This document shows positions 34,086 to 47,199 of a stretch of 64,000 nucleotides of DNA, one piece after another. Under the pieces are notes generated by a model. It did not search any database, was not told where the DNA came from, and saw only the letters and a program-made list of their open reading frames with translations. The stretch spans positions 34,720,001 through 34,784,000 of the forward strand of contig CM114272.1 in assembly GCA_050084515.1 (NCBI GenBank), given 5' to 3'. This DNA is from Blasia pusilla (Eukaryota; Marchantiophyta; Marchantiopsida; Blasiales). Made by a program: the position numbers and the translations under genes. Positions within the stretch are counted from its first letter, which is position 1; every line of letters begins with the position of its first letter.

Positions 34086-36150
34086 CGAGATGTGACTTCA
34101 TATGAACATTTGAGAACTGTACATGGAATCACATATCCAACTTTTAAAGAAGTTGCTATTAAATTAGGACATCTTGAGGATGACAATGAAGTCTTCTCTT
34201 GCTTACAAGAAGCATTCGAGATTCGTATGGGTTCCTCACTTTGATGATTATTTATGATTATTCTAGCTTATAATACACTTGCTCAACCTTTAACATTATG
34301 GAGTAAATCTGAAGCTCCACTCACAGAGGATATTTTGTATGAACAACGTGAGGTAAGCAAAAGAAACAAAACTTGTTTTATCTTCCGACCTCCCCCGCGC
34401 GCGCGCCTTCTTGACCATCATATCTTTGGATTAATTTTTGTTGAACCGGATGCCCTTGCAGAAAATAGGAATTTATAATCTCCCACCCGATGCTTCTACC
34501 ATTAACATTGTATTATCGGAGGTGCATTATTATTTGCAAGATGAGGGAAAGAGATTGTCTGATTTTTCAGACATGCCACAACCTAACTTGGAATCCTCTT
34601 ATTCACGAACAACATTGGAGAAAGAGGCACTCTTATATGATCGAAATGACTTATGTGAGCAAGTTAGATGTGGAGATCCATCTTTAAATGATTGACAACG
34701 GGTCATTTGGGATGCTATACATGATAAATTGGATAAGATTGCGCATAATGCTTTACCTTCTATAAATTTGTTTTTCATTAATGGCCTAGGTGGAATGCGG
34801 AAGACCTTCTCATATAATCTTCTACAATTTGGATGAATTCTTCACTTGCAACATGTTTATTAATAGCGACTTAACACATGTTGTCGAGAAGGAGACACTT
34901 ATTATATGGGATGAGATACTTATGAATCATCGTCATGGATTTGAGGTTGTGAATCAGACCTTACAAAATATAATGGGAGTGATCTCTCGGGACCTCAAGG
35001 ATATATCAGTTGGGGGAAAGCTCATTTTTTTTGTGGCGACTCTCGACAAGATTTACTTGTCATTTGTCATGGGGATCGTTCAAAAATTCTCCAAGCTACT
35101 TTAAAAAGATCACATTCATGGTCCCATATAAAGGTGATGAAGCTTACCACAAACATGAGAGTTCAATATCTAGAAGGACACATGCGTGTTCATCAACAAC
35201 AATTTGTTGATTGGTTATTGGAGGTGGGAGAGGATCGTGTGCCGTTACACAGTTCTTTGGGAGAAGATTTTTTCCGATTGTTGTCTAACATAGTCATTCA
35301 TAGTAAGAATGTAAAATATCCTATTTTATATGGGAATGATCTCCAAAGATTTCATAACATCAACATTTAGAGAGATACAACTATTCCTACACCGAGAGAT
35401 GTACATGTTACTGACATGAATACGAAAGTCATGTCTCAATTTTATGGAGAAGTAATAATCTATACTCCTAATGAAAAATACGTCATTTCTTCTATTTAAA
35501 AAAATCAAGAAACTTTGGGGAAAATGTTTTCTAACAAGTGTGTATTATGTACTTGAGCATATTTATTTAAGTGTTGGTTCTGTTCCAAATGAGGGAATGA
35601 GTCATATCTATCCAAAATAAATCTTGAATACATGCTAACTTTTGGACTGCCTCCACATCGTTTGTGTTTGAACATTGGTGGACGGATTATGCTTTTACGG
35701 AACACAAATGGTGCAAAAGGACAAGAGAATGACACTCCATTGATCATTTGTGAATTCACACAACATATTATTATTGCTGAAATTATTACGGGGAAGAACA
35801 TTGGAGATCATTTCATTCCGCGTATCCCATTCATGGCTTTTGACTTGGAGTTCCCTTTTGATTTATGTAGATTCCAATTTCCCATTCATCCAGCTTTTGC
35901 CATGGCTATTAACAAATCACAAGGCCAAACTCTGCGGAAGGTTGGAATTTACTTACCCATGCTTGTATTTTCTCATGGCCAATTATATGTGGCACTATCT
36001 AGAAAATTCAATTCATAATATGATCGGTTGAAATGTTGTGTATAAAGAGATTTTTGCATGAGATAAAATCAAGACTTATTCTAACACTTAAAATCAATTT
36101 TGTTGAAAAAATATTTTTATATATTGTGCATGGTACAGGCACCTTACTAG
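34086..36150 (+). mobile_element. Helitron 2 fragment, plus strand, with 3' CTAG end
   Basis: Helicase-half remains run left to right, opposite to Helitron 1. The right end reads gtgcatggtacaggcaccttactagt; CTAG at 36147-36150 followed by T fits the Helitron rule of insertion between A and T. The Rep domain is missing, so this is a 5'-truncated or deleted copy. Confidence 0.8.
34105..36018 (+). pseudogene. Helitron 2 helicase remains
   Basis: Reads LRTVHGITYPTFKEVAIKLG, IVLSEVHYYLQDEGKRLSDF, then Walker A as GLGGMRKTFSYN (first Gly triplet altered, Lys kept). Motif II is DEILMNHRHGFEVVNQ in place of DEAPM. Later come [83 protein letters not shown] and [12 protein letters not shown] near 35970-36000. 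It is homologous to the helicase half of Helitron 1 but not recently copied from it. Several stops and frameshifts make it inactive. A GC-rich CGCGCG insert near 34395 breaks one segment. Confidence 0.85.
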
Positions 36151-37264
36151 TTGTTTAATCTAGTCATAGAATATATCAAACTTGAAATTTGAATAACTCA
36201 TAGAATTAAAACAATAATTAAATATTTTGGAGTAGAGATTTTGAACTGAGTCCAACAATTAAAAATTAATCATTTATATAAAAAAGTGAATCATAAAATA
36301 TGATTAAAAAGAAATAAAAAGAATTTTCAAATATCAAACACTAAATGAAAATTAACAGCATGTATAAATAGTAGAAAATAAAAAGGAAAAAATCACAAAA
36401 ATTGAAGATTGAGTTTTATTTATTACTCTGTGGGATTTAAAAATAATTAAACATCATAATGGTATTATTATTCTTTATCATCATTATTTTTGAGAATGCT
36501 ATTTTTTTCAACAATTTCTTTTGGCCTACTTATGTTATTTTTTTCCAAATATGATATTTATTAGTTTCATAAATTTTAATATTTCGCTTCGTAGCTTGCA
36601 TGTACCTTGGCTCTTCTAGTGCTGAAAGATCAAGAACTTGCTTTCGACAGGAAATGTGGAAAGGGGAGGAAGGATTCCCAAATGATGCACATATGATGCA
36701 ATGACACAAGCCAATAGAGTTCAACTCTCACCAGCGGAGTTTTCGAATGGGTGATCCAACGCCCGTAGTAGGCTCTTGTTGAAGATTGCATTCTGTATTG
36801 CCACAGTTGTCTACTTCAATGTGCCCTTTTTCACCAAGTGTACATTCTGTTTTTCGCTGAGTGTAGTTCTTTGCCAAACCTTATATCGCCGCACAGGAAA
36901 ATGTGTTTTCCTAGTTTACACAACATAACGCATGGGTTATCTTTCCCAACCTGAGATAAAGAGCTTGAACGGTGAGAGCTTCATTGTCAAACTTCCCCCC
37001 TTCCAAGCCGCTGCTGCAATACGTAGATAGCTCTGGTTTTTCCGTGGCACTCATACTCATCGATTTCTAGCTTGGTGCACATTTTATTTGTCGACTTTCT
37101 CTTAGTATTCTTCAAATTGATGTACTCACTCACTATTGGCCTTCCCCGCTCTATCATTTATCCCTTTCGCGGTCTTCCATTTTGTTCATGGCGGTTTTTC
37201 TCCCTTTCACAACCTTTTGTTCTGTTTGTGCCAAATTTTCTCCCTTCCATAGCCTTTCGTTTTG

Positions 37265-37265
<1 letters not shown>
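36151..37265. other. AT-rich intergenic DNA, no gene seen
   Basis: AT-rich to about 36590, mixed afterwards. No motif or repeat recognised. Confidence 0.4.

Positions 37266-37269
<4 letters not shown>

Positions 37270-37353
<84 letters not shown>
37270..37353. repeat. (TC)n microsatellite, about 42 units
   Basis: An uninterrupted TC run of 84 bp. Confidence 0.98.
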
Positions 37354-37355
<2 letters not shown>

Positions 37356-37416
37356 GATGACCCTCTCTATGCCGTGCTTGCACTTACTCACTCACTCATC
37401 TCTCTCCTTTTTGCCC

Positions 37417-37507
37417 TTCACTCACTCACTCACTCACTCACTCACTCACTCACTCACTCACTCACTCACTCACTCACTCACTCACTCACTCACTCACTCA
37501 CTCACTC
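37417..37507. repeat. (CACT)n microsatellite, about 22 units
   Basis: An uninterrupted tetranucleotide CACT/TCAC run of about 90 bp, starting 64 bp after the TC run. Confidence 0.98.
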
Positions 37508-37554
37508 TCCTACTCTACTCCTCTCCTCTCCTCTCCATTTTATCCATTATTCAT

Positions 37555-37740
37555 TTCTTGAGCATACATTTAAAAATGTGCGTTGAATTAGCATCTTACT
37601 TACACTTTTTAGAGGAGGATGGATGGTAGACTATTCATCACAACTTTATCTTCCAAAATGATTTTTTGACATGGTACCTTTTTTCCTATGGAAAAACATG
37701 TCGTTTCAAAATTCATTGAAACTCTAAGCTCATAAAATAT
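37555..37740 (+). repeat. Dispersed repeat R2, copy b
   Basis: Matches 21750-21955 block for block (tttttagaggaggatggatgg, ttttttgacatgg, tttcctatggaaaa). It abuts R1 copy d on its right. Confidence 0.75.
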
Positions 37741-37744
37741 ATGT

Positions 37745-39060
37745 ATTGGCTGTGTGCAACCTTAATCAATACATACCTCAGACCCATATATCATGTGAAT
37801 CTTAAAACATCTATACACAAAATAATTGGAGATACCATAATAAAATATTCTATTTGAGATGGAAATTATATCTTTCAAAATATAACTATAAATTATGTCA
37901 AAGGTAGTTCTTTCCAATATTGTAACACTATAGTCACTTCCAATATGATTTAGATATATTATAAATACACGTTGCACTCATAAGAAAGAGATATTAATGG
38001 GATTCAATAGACAACAAACAAAATACGTGATCTTATATAATATCAATCCTAGATTCCTAACCCACTCTTAACTTAAGAGACCAACATAGTCTAGTTGCCA
38101 TATCTAACGAGTCTCATTTGTTGGTATAATATGTAAAGATGGAATCTAGAGCGAGCCTCATAAAATGTATACCCCCTCCTAGAAAGATCCATTGTAAAAC
38201 ATTTTCATCCCTTACCCACTTAGAGCATGTTATAAAGGACTTGGATTAGATTGTGCCCTCTCTCATCCCAATCATACAACACAGTCCTCTCTACATGAGC
38301 AAAATATAAGAATCTTAAGGAAGGGCCTAAAAAAGGAAGACACTTTGTCACTAGCATATTCCACTTAAGCCTCATACATAGGCCTAAGTGTCACTACCAA
38401 ATACAAAAGCAAATAAATATGCCCCAAGACACATAGCAGATGGCAAACCATCAAAGAGTGTTCCTCAATATAAGGGAATAGAGACCCATACACGTAGCTT
38501 ATCTCTAAGGTAGCACGTCAATCTCACCTCATGAAAAGGAAACAACAAAGGATCCTTATGAACCTTGATAAAATCTTACCTTTTATTCCAAATTCATTTA
38601 TGCGCATACACATCACTACACAACACATATCATTGTCATCAATTGCAAACATAAACACACAAGATACCATACTTACTCATGCATATGACTTCTCAACACT
38701 GAGAGGATTATTTACCAAAATATCTCTAGTAAATCAAGATCACTCAAAGCTCTCACACAATATTTATCTCTCTCTCATGTCAAACCAAACCCACTTTACT
38801 AATGAGAGGCTTGGGTTCCTCACAAGGACATGAGAACCATAGTTCGGTCACCTCACTCCAACACATCCAACAAAGAGATAATAAGCTCCAAAGTTCCCTT
38901 TTTGTGGGAATACCCCCTTCCCTCTCCCAAACTCTCTCCATGGTAACCTGTGCTCACAAGTCACCTCCTTCGCTCTTGACTTGCTATAGGGGATCAAGGA
39001 CCACTTCCAAAAGTGTAAAGGCAACTATGATCTTGATAAAAACTTACTTGAAATTGTAAG
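37745..39060 (+). repeat. Dispersed repeat R1, copy d (longest)
   Basis: The first 120 bp match 23571-23690. The block gcgcatacacatcactacacaac near 38600 matches 23765 and the inverse of 6680. The end (38890-39060: ccctctcccaaactctctcc, atggtaacctgtgctc, ggaccacttccaaaag) is the inverse of 6240-6400 and 33900-33980. No coding frame of note. At 1.3 kb it best represents the family. Confidence 0.65.
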
Positions 39061-40905
39061 TTTATATATAAAGCATATTGATACTTTTGAGTATTTACAA
39101 ATACAGAATGGCCCTTACTTGTTGGCTACGATTGAAAATAGGTGTAGTGAAGTATGTAGACAAATTACACCCAACCATCCAAAGATTATTCACCATTAAA
39201 TTTTTTTAAATCTACAAAGTAGCGAGTGCAGAATAGCATGGATGCTATACTTTCAAGCAGCCGTGTGCTCCAATATAATTTCGTCGCAAGCACCAAGTTA
39301 TATTTGAAGGGGCTAGGAGAACTTCCATCCTATTGATTGATGAGCTTACCCTAGTAAATACTCATTCTTGCCACCACCTCTATTGAAGTCAATTTCCAAA
39401 TTTGCTTTCATTATTGATATTTCAAAAAGTTAATAAATACTCATCTTGAGTCCCTAGATGTTTGAAGTTTTGTAAAAAAAAAGAACCTTTCACATACCCA
39501 TAAAAGTGGAAACTTGATCACACGATGGATATTATAGATACTTTAGATACATTGCAACTAAGTGTAAGCTACTCACATTGTAACTAAATGGTCTATTGGC
39601 TGCTAACCCTAAGGATATGTAATTCATACTTTAAATACTTCAACCATACATGGCCCATTTCAAAGCAACCCAACAACCATGTATGAGTGAAATATTAATC
39701 CTGCTACACTAGCCTAATTGGAGTAATAAATAGAAGCCAATATTGAGTTCCAATGTCTCCTCTCAAGACTTGCCCAAACCTAACATACTCAAAGGGATTA
39801 ATTGAACATTACAATATTCTACAAACTTCCATATCATATGTTTAGAATCTGAAATTAACAACAATATAATCCATGATGATGATAGAGTGTGAACATGTCG
39901 AGGCGTTAATAACTTCCTTAGAATTCCATCTTATATTTCCTATCAACAAGAAAGGGTTTACCAAGGGCAATCATCAAGGATTAATCAAGGGCAATCAACC
40001 ATGATTTATATATCCCAACTCTTCAAACGGTGTACTTTTGGCTTATGCGTTCGTAGACTACACTTGAAGTGCACCAGTTGTCCACAATTGAATTGAATGT
40101 CTCCCAAAATCGGCTCTACCATCAAAAATTTATCCTTGATTCCAAAGTGGAAGGAGGAGGAATGCAATGTTCAACCGCTTGTTAATAAAGAGGAATACTT
40201 GTTTGTCACACTCTTTGGTCAAAGACTTAAATCTATGACACTAGAATGTGATGAATGTATAATAGGATACGAGGTGCATACTAGATTTTTGTAGATTAGT
40301 AGTGTTCACAATAGGTATAAGTAACTCTATTACCAAATTCTTGGACGGATTGTAGTTTAAGGACTTGAGGATTGGGTTTAGGAGACCAAAGAATATCAAT
40401 AAGTATTTGTCGAAACATGTTGGTAATTGTGAGATATGGGTCAATAATGTATTCCATATCAATGGAGATCTTGATTTCTATGTGAGGGATATTATCTGTA
40501 AATCTAGTCATAGAAGGGAACTTATTTGCAAGACTAGGTTGTCTTGGGAATGCCTTTAGGTATATACAATTGGTCTCATGCATCTTTCAAACTCACCCTC
40601 CCTTGAGTTTCTATCAAGTAGGTACTTCAAGAGGAAAACTAGACTCCACTAGTAAAAAGTGTTAAGTGTGAATGTGACTCACTTGTAACATGGAAGGCAA
40701 TGTATGCAACTCATCCGATCTTGGGTAACGAGCACATTGTGCAAACTTGATATCTTTTGATATAATAGGTTTTGTAGTCACTAGTGATGCTTCAATTTTT
40801 ATTGAATAGGTGATGCCTCTTGGCATGGAAGTGCCCTGCATTCTTCTTTGGTAGAATAGGAACATTATTGTCGCAATGCAAAGCTTAAGCATGACGAAGG
40901 TTGCA
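39061..40905. other. AT-rich intergenic DNA, no gene seen
   Basis: Only short frames without motifs. Confidence 0.4.
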
Positions 40906-40907
40906 TA

Positions 40908-41171
40908 TGGAGAAAGTCTGTATCTGTGCTATGAAAGGATTTGTCCATGTGGACCCACCTTCCCCTTCTTTCTTATTCCCTCCCCTTGTTTTTATGTTTC
41001 ATACTTTGCTATTTCTTCCTCCCTACATCTCCACTCCCTCCCCTCTCATTTCCCCGCTTGCCCTTGCCTTACCGTCCATCATAAGCGATAAGTGTGGGGA
41101 CCATCTCTTATAATCCATTTCTGTTGACATATCTAGACCCGTCCTTCCATGTCCATGTTTGTGCAACCATA
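40908..41171 (+). repeat. Short TIR-type repeat R3, copy 1
   Basis: Shares with 46447-46763 and 49562-49830 the order: aaagtctgt-like start, ttgtccatgtgggccc-like block, cccttctttcttattccc, tttcttcctccctacatctcc, ataagtgtggggaccatctc-like block, then a gtgcaacca end. Confidence 0.75.
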
Positions 41172-42615
41172 AGTCTGACCAATGGGTTTGTTTAGCTTCC
41201 AACTATATAGAATTTGGAATGTTCAATATGTACCTTCATAGCCATCCCTTATTGCCGATACTGAATAACTCCCAACTACTAGGAAAGAAGAAGCTAGGGG
41301 AACAAGGAGGATGAGCACGCCTAGTACAATGATGCACTCTCAAATAAGGATGGTCAATAAGATAGTTTATTGTTTTACTTGATGGTACATATCATTGTTA
41401 AGGGTCTTTTTTTCCAAACTGTTATAGTGTTATCCTGCTGCTTTAGCTTATCTATTTTCTGAATGTTTTACTTCAACTTGTTGGTCCTTGTGAAAGTTCA
41501 ATTTATTGCTATTCAATTCAATTCAATTTTCTTGAAAGATATAAATAATGATGGCATCATATTAACAAATGACTCTTTTAATTTGTACACATTAGGTAAC
41601 TTGTATGGGTAAACTACCTTGTGGTTTGGAAGTTGGAACCCATTAGGCCAAAATGAGAGATCTTACTTATTGTGGTATGTGTCAATTCTCAATCATAATT
41701 AGCTTTCCCATTGAATACATTTGTTTGTTTTTCAACATCCTTAGCAATAGAAATATCTTTGCCATAAATTTATAGTTACATACAACACTTCCCACAAGAG
41801 AAGAACCTACAAAACCCTTTTGATTAAAGTAGAAAAACTAAGGTTTAAACATAAAAATGAGAATAAAAATCATTGTGATAATAATATGAAAATTTTTAGA
41901 ATAATTTCCTTATCCATGCCTACAAATTTGTTGCATGTCTCATGGAGATTTCACTTCAATCTTTTTTTAAGATTTGGAAAATGGATAATTTGTAAATACG
42001 AGTCATAGGAATTTTTTTACAAGAATATATTCCCAAAATGAATCAAATAATTTATTTTAGGAACAAAAGATGGAACCAATGTATTTTAATCGCAACACTA
42101 AATTTAACCATTTTTTTCTTACTTGCACGCTTGTCCTCATGGTATACATGTTATATGGCATATTGAAATAGTAGTGTGTAGTTGCAATCCACACCAAACA
42201 CTAATAAAAAAATATGGTGCCTCCAACTTCATTTTTTTCTTTTCATCCATCTTATGAAAAATATTTCCTTGTTACGACCTTTATATACAATTAAGATTTT
42301 TGGTTATCTTCATACAACCTATTTACATAGACTCCATCCACCATTGGACATTCAAAATCTCTTCACATCCATGTGCGATTTTCTTCCGCTCTAAAAAATG
42401 TCAATTAATGGTTTCCTATTGTCATGTGTCAAGGATACATATGTTTGCAAATGCATAACTTCTCTCCAATAATTATATATGTATAATAAATGATTGATGG
42501 AACAAAAGATATTACATGATAAACTTACTTTTTGTTGTCATTGAAAATAATTCTTCTTCTTTTTTGCCATCACTAGAAAGGATTAAAATACATGTACACC
42601 TAGACAATTATCGTG
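41172..42615. other. AT-rich intergenic DNA, no gene seen
   Basis: Only short frames without motifs. Confidence 0.4.
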
Positions 42616-42619
42616 CATC

Positions 42620-43120
42620 TACTCGCTTAAATGTTGATCTTATGTGTCACGGAAGCTTGCATTTAGCAGATCACGCCCTCCTTATTGATCTAGACCCAAA
42701 CATACTCATATTAGCCGTGGTTTGGATCAACCATCCTTGCGTCTCCCGAGTCTTGGTATTGGGTTGTCCTTCAAGCTCAACTAATCTACACGAAGTCAAA
42801 TACCAAGGTAACCCCTCACTTCCTAACATACACAAGTCCATCACGACGTAGCACAAACTTCCTTGATAGTATACATAGGAATCTAAAATAGCGCTAGCGC
42901 GCCTCATAGTCCCAATTGTCCAATGGATCATGAATGAGTCTCTAACCGAAAATCGATATTAGAGTCATGTATGGATTAAGGTCCAAGGTTGGTATCCATG
43001 ATTGGCTCACCTTCACTTGGCTTGGTGTCAAAATCCCAAAACCAATCTCTAAATCTATCCTATGCTCTAGGTTCATCCCCAAGGCTTCGATGAATTAACC
43101 ATATTTAGTATAACACCTGA
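42620..43120 (+). repeat. Direct repeat R4, copy 1
   Basis: Matches 44545-44990 in the same orientation: cttatgtgt.gcg.aagctt, tttggatcaa, cgagtcttggt, ccttcaagctcaa, tcaaggtccaag and ccccaagg or cccccatg at the end. The copies are diverged (many substitutions) and spaced about 1.9 kb apart, so they could be old LTRs of a small element. Confidence 0.65.
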
Positions 43121-44544
43121 CTATGGTTAAGAGTGGGGTAAGGGTTGCTTAGCTTGTATATATACCCTTTATAATTAAGAAGGGGAACACCCGACTCATT
43201 CTCTCATTATAAAATTTCATTCTTTAATGTGATATATACGTAAGTGTCGTGACCCTTATAGCTGCTGTATCTAAGCAGCCATCCCAGCCTCACGTCCGGC
43301 ATCTCCCTCGGCGCGTCTAGGTGGTGCCAAACGGAACATCCAAACTCTAGTGCGCTCGGGCTAGGATGGTTTGCGCTTTGGAGTTAGAGAAACATAAGTG
43401 CGAGATGCAAGCAAGGCGAGCATTTCAAGTGTTTCATGCCTTTATGGTGGCGACTAAGAAAACCATAACGAAATGTAGAACCCACACTTAAGAGAAGTCG
43501 AGTTTTGGAAGGAGACGTGGCCAAGGGGTGAGAACCTGACTTTGGACGCGGCAATCGTTTGGAGTTTTCAATTGTACTTTTGACCATAAATTTTATTCCC
43601 AAGATGTGTTTGAAAATAAGCTAACATTAGAAAACTTATAAGGAGCCGGTTCTAACACATCAAACATCTTGGAAAACGCGGAAGTAGACATATATGCCAA
43701 AACCGACTATACGGGGAGTGAGGTTGAGGGCCAAAAAGAGTGCCCGGGTGCCCTTTCCCAAAGGTAGGGGGATCCCCAAAAGAACTAGTAAGGGGAAAGG
43801 TCTCCAAGGATGCTTGGGAGTCGAACCCCACTTTGGGCGCCACAGGGCGACTCAAGGGCATGGAATGAGCGGGAGTTATGGCGTTGGTGGATTCAAAACC
43901 TCAACCAAGTCCAATAGAGTGGATTTTGGAAGTTCCTCTTGTATTTCAACTCGCAACTCATATTTTTGGGTCTCGAATGGGGGCTCATGCAAGGTCTATT
44001 GGAAAATTGGAACCGCTAGGCGCGTACACGCCATTTTAGATGCTTGGACTAACCAAACAAACTGACCCAAGTCTCGAAAGACTTGCCCGTGTCGGGAACC
44101 TAGGAATGAGGGAAGGTTGAGCTTGATGAGGTACCGATTTGAGGACTCAATGGGTTGGAAGGACGCTTGACCCAAACCAGACTAACGTGGGTGCGTTTGG
44201 GTGCAGGTTGGCGATGAGAGCGTCTCTTATTGAATGTACGCTTCAGCAACTCTAAGATTGACGTTGAAGGGGAGCACGCGCACAAGATGTAGAGCCCTAT
44301 TTCATTAGTCATGCTTATCTAGAAAATTTAGTATATAGTATCATAGTGATAAAAGAACATCCATTCAAAGTCTTGTTGTATGAAGAGAGAAGAGAGGCAA
44401 GACACGCAAGAGAAGGAAAATTTTCAGCTTGGGGAGATGACATTTCAATTAGAATTGAATTGTAAAAGGTTTTAAGGCAGAGCTATGAAGATGAAAAACT
44501 TTGGAGACATTTTTAAGAGGTTTCCCTCTCGTGCACCTACTCCC
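43121..44544. other. Sequence between the R4 copies
   Basis: GC-richer than its surroundings. The plus-strand frame 43694-44065 (123 residues, basic N-terminal half) has no recognised motif. About 44075-44330 resembles 48520-48790 (aagacttg.c.gtgt.gg.aa, gaaggttgagctt.atga, gtt.aagg.gag), which ties this interval to the copia debris further right. Confidence 0.45.
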
Positions 44545-44990
44545 CTTGAACGGAGGTCTTATGTGTTGCGAAAGCTTGGGTTAAGTAGGTCACACTCTCC
44601 TTTGTGATCTACACCAAAACACACTTATATTCGGGAAAATTTGGATCAATGAGCTTTGCGTGTCGCGAGTCTTGGTCTAAGGCCATCCTTCAAGCTCAAA
44701 AAATCTATGCAAGTCCTTCAACACTTGGGACATACTTCGTTCATAGTTTAGAAACCCAACACAACTCTTATGCGCCTTGCAGTCCCCACTACCTAATGCA
44801 CCTCTAATGACTCTCTGATCAAGATTCAATATTTGAATCATGGTTCAAGGTCCAAGTTTCGTATCCATAATTGGACCATTTGGACTAGGCTTGGTGTTCA
44901 ACCCCAAAGCCAATCTCTCGATCCATCGAGTGCCCTTAGTTCACCCCCATGATTCTCCAAAGTAAAATTCATGTTCCAAACACCCGTTGA
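44545..44990 (+). repeat. Direct repeat R4, copy 2
   Basis: See the matching copy at 42620-43120. Same order of blocks, no open frame. Confidence 0.65.
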
Positions 44991-46100
44991 GACTATGCCT
45001 CTTATATATAATTCTAGAGATCCCCACCCCTCCCTACCTTTAGGAAAGTCCTCTTGTGGCTTGAGGGCCGCTCCTTGTGGCCATCAACCCAACTATCATT
45101 GTGATATCTTGGATGGTTTCTAGATGTGTGCTTATGGGCTTTTCTCCATCTTTAATGCGTTGGAATTGTCTTCTCACAAGCTTTTCAACGACACTTTATC
45201 CAGCTCGAATGTTCCTTGGGTCTAGCCATTATGATCTTAAACACCGAGAATCCCCAAATGCTCAATCGAGTTCCAAATCATGTTGTTGTCCCATTGGTGC
45301 CCAACTCTTGTGGGGCTTGAGCTTTTTTGAAGTTCGGCCTAACGTCAAGTCTTGTTCAACTAGCTCATGATCTTCATCATTTGAGATGCCCCTTAAGTTT
45401 TGTGTCTCGCTTCCGTAACTCATGTCTCATTTGTAACACTCCAAGGTTCTTCCATCCTAATGTCAATCCACCAGAGTTTTGATGTTGCTCGTTTACATGC
45501 GTTTGATCATGAGGGTGATGACATTCTCGATCAATTCACCAATATGGATCATAAGAGGTCAAAATTATTGAAATTCTAACTCTTATTGTCTTATAGGGCT
45601 CATCTAGAGCTTTTAAACGCATCCAAAATCATTTGATTCTCACAAGCTCTTACAACATCGATTTTAGTGTAGAAAAGTGCACTTAGTGAATAAAAGTTGT
45701 GCATTTTGTTTTCTTCACGTCAATTATGACTAGTTCTTCAATATGTTTGATCAATTTTTGAACATTAAGATACATTTATATGTAGAAGTAATTTATGCAT
45801 AAATTGGAGCATCCTAGAGCCTAAAATTCCCATTTGTGAGTAAACATCGTTCTTGATGGAGTGTTCCTCAACAAGAATCACAAGCGAGAAGATAGATAAG
45901 GAGAATAACAATGTCAACTTTTTTGCATGGAACTATTTCTCGTGGGTCAAGAACTATGAGAGCTTATCACATGGGATAAAGTTAAGCGAGAGGGTGGCTT
46001 GAAAATATTGTATGTTCACGCTTATAACAAACGTGTGAGATAAGTATTTCACTATATCTGATTAATAATGATTTGTTCGCCAATGATTGGATGTATTTAA
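44991..46100. other. Intergenic DNA, no gene seen
   Basis: No motif. The plus-strand frame 45077-45370 (97 residues) is not recognised. Confidence 0.4.
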
Positions 46101-46129
46101 GATGTTAATACTCGGGAGAAGTTGTGGCA

Positions 46130-46440
46130 TGTATTAGAGAATGTGTTTCTAACATCTACAAAGGCCAAAAGCTTTGATTGAAACAATATTTGAAGGAAGT
46201 AAGAAAAGCATTGCAAAGCATCAATGATTATATTTTAAGTATTAGACATATTGTTGATAAATTGAATAACATTGGAATGATGGTCAAAGATAATGATCTG
46301 ATTTTTTTCACTCTTTAAAGCCTTCAAAAATATTACAAGTATTTTGAGACCATTATCTATGTGAGAGAGAAGTATCTAATCTTTCAAGAGTTATTTCCAC
46401 TATTAAGTAGTGAAAAGATGCCAAGATTACGTATGGATAA
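46130..46440 (+). pseudogene. Copia gag remnant
   Basis: One frame reads NDYILSIRHIVDKLNNIG, MVKDNDLIFFTL, a stop, then SLQKYYKYFETIIYV and YLIFQELFPLLSSEKM. This is the typical helical gag pattern of copia elements (SIxDYxxxI..I.D.L..IG). The frame is broken upstream. Confidence 0.75.
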
Positions 46441-46446
46441 ATTTTG

Positions 46447-46763
46447 TGTCTGCAAACATGTCCATATTTGTAGACTTACGTCCTTCCTATGGAAAGAATT
46501 ATCCATGTGGGCCCAACCCTCCCTTTCTTTCTCATACTTTCCACTTGCCTCTATGTTCCATATTTTCGTGTTTCTTCCTTTAATCCCTCACTTCCCCTCT
46601 CGATATTCCACCTATATTGCCCTGCCCGCCCCTAACTTGCCTTTAAACACGAGCTATAAGTATGGGTCTCATCTGTTGCAATCAATGTCTGTGGATATGT
46701 CTAGACTTGTCTGTCCATCTTCGTCCTAAGGACATACTTTTCCATTTTTTTGCAACCATGGGA
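46447..46763 (+). repeat. Short TIR-type repeat R3, copy 2
   Basis: Same block order as the other copies (ttatccatgtgggccc, ctttctttctcat, ctataagtatgggtctcatctgttgcaatc, acttttccatttttttgcaacc). It is inserted just after the gag remnant. Confidence 0.75.
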
Positions 46764-47199
46764 TATGCGCCTAATTGATAATAATAGCTCATCTAGTTTA
46801 TAAGAGAGTGCTTTATTTGCACGTAATGACTCAAAAAAAAGCAAAGTTCATCGTGGAAGCTTCTATGGTCGTGGTGGATATCATACATATTGAGAAAGAG
46901 ACATTCAATGTTACCTCTTTCAATCAACTATAAACCAGTAACATACACCTCACAAAGTGGTGCTAAAAGAAACCATTGAGATTAACGTGAGTAATACAGT
47001 ATCTTTGGATATTTAAATTATTGTGGAATGAAGGGTTACTATGCTAATTTTTGCTTCAAAAAGAAGGAAGATATGAGAATGGGTGTCTTACAACAATAAA
47101 GATAAGTGTAGCAACAATACTAAATGTAGAATTAAGAGCAAAAACATTCACTAACTGAACATATCCTACACATGACTCATTATATGGAAGAAATGGTCA

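Noticed and set aside
37387-37507. CRISPR-like regular spacing
   Set aside because: It is a pure tetranucleotide microsatellite without spacers, in a plant nuclear genome.
37072-37629. 185-residue frame rich in Ser-Leu and His-Ser-Leu-Thr repeats
   Set aside because: Direct translation of the TC and CACT microsatellites.
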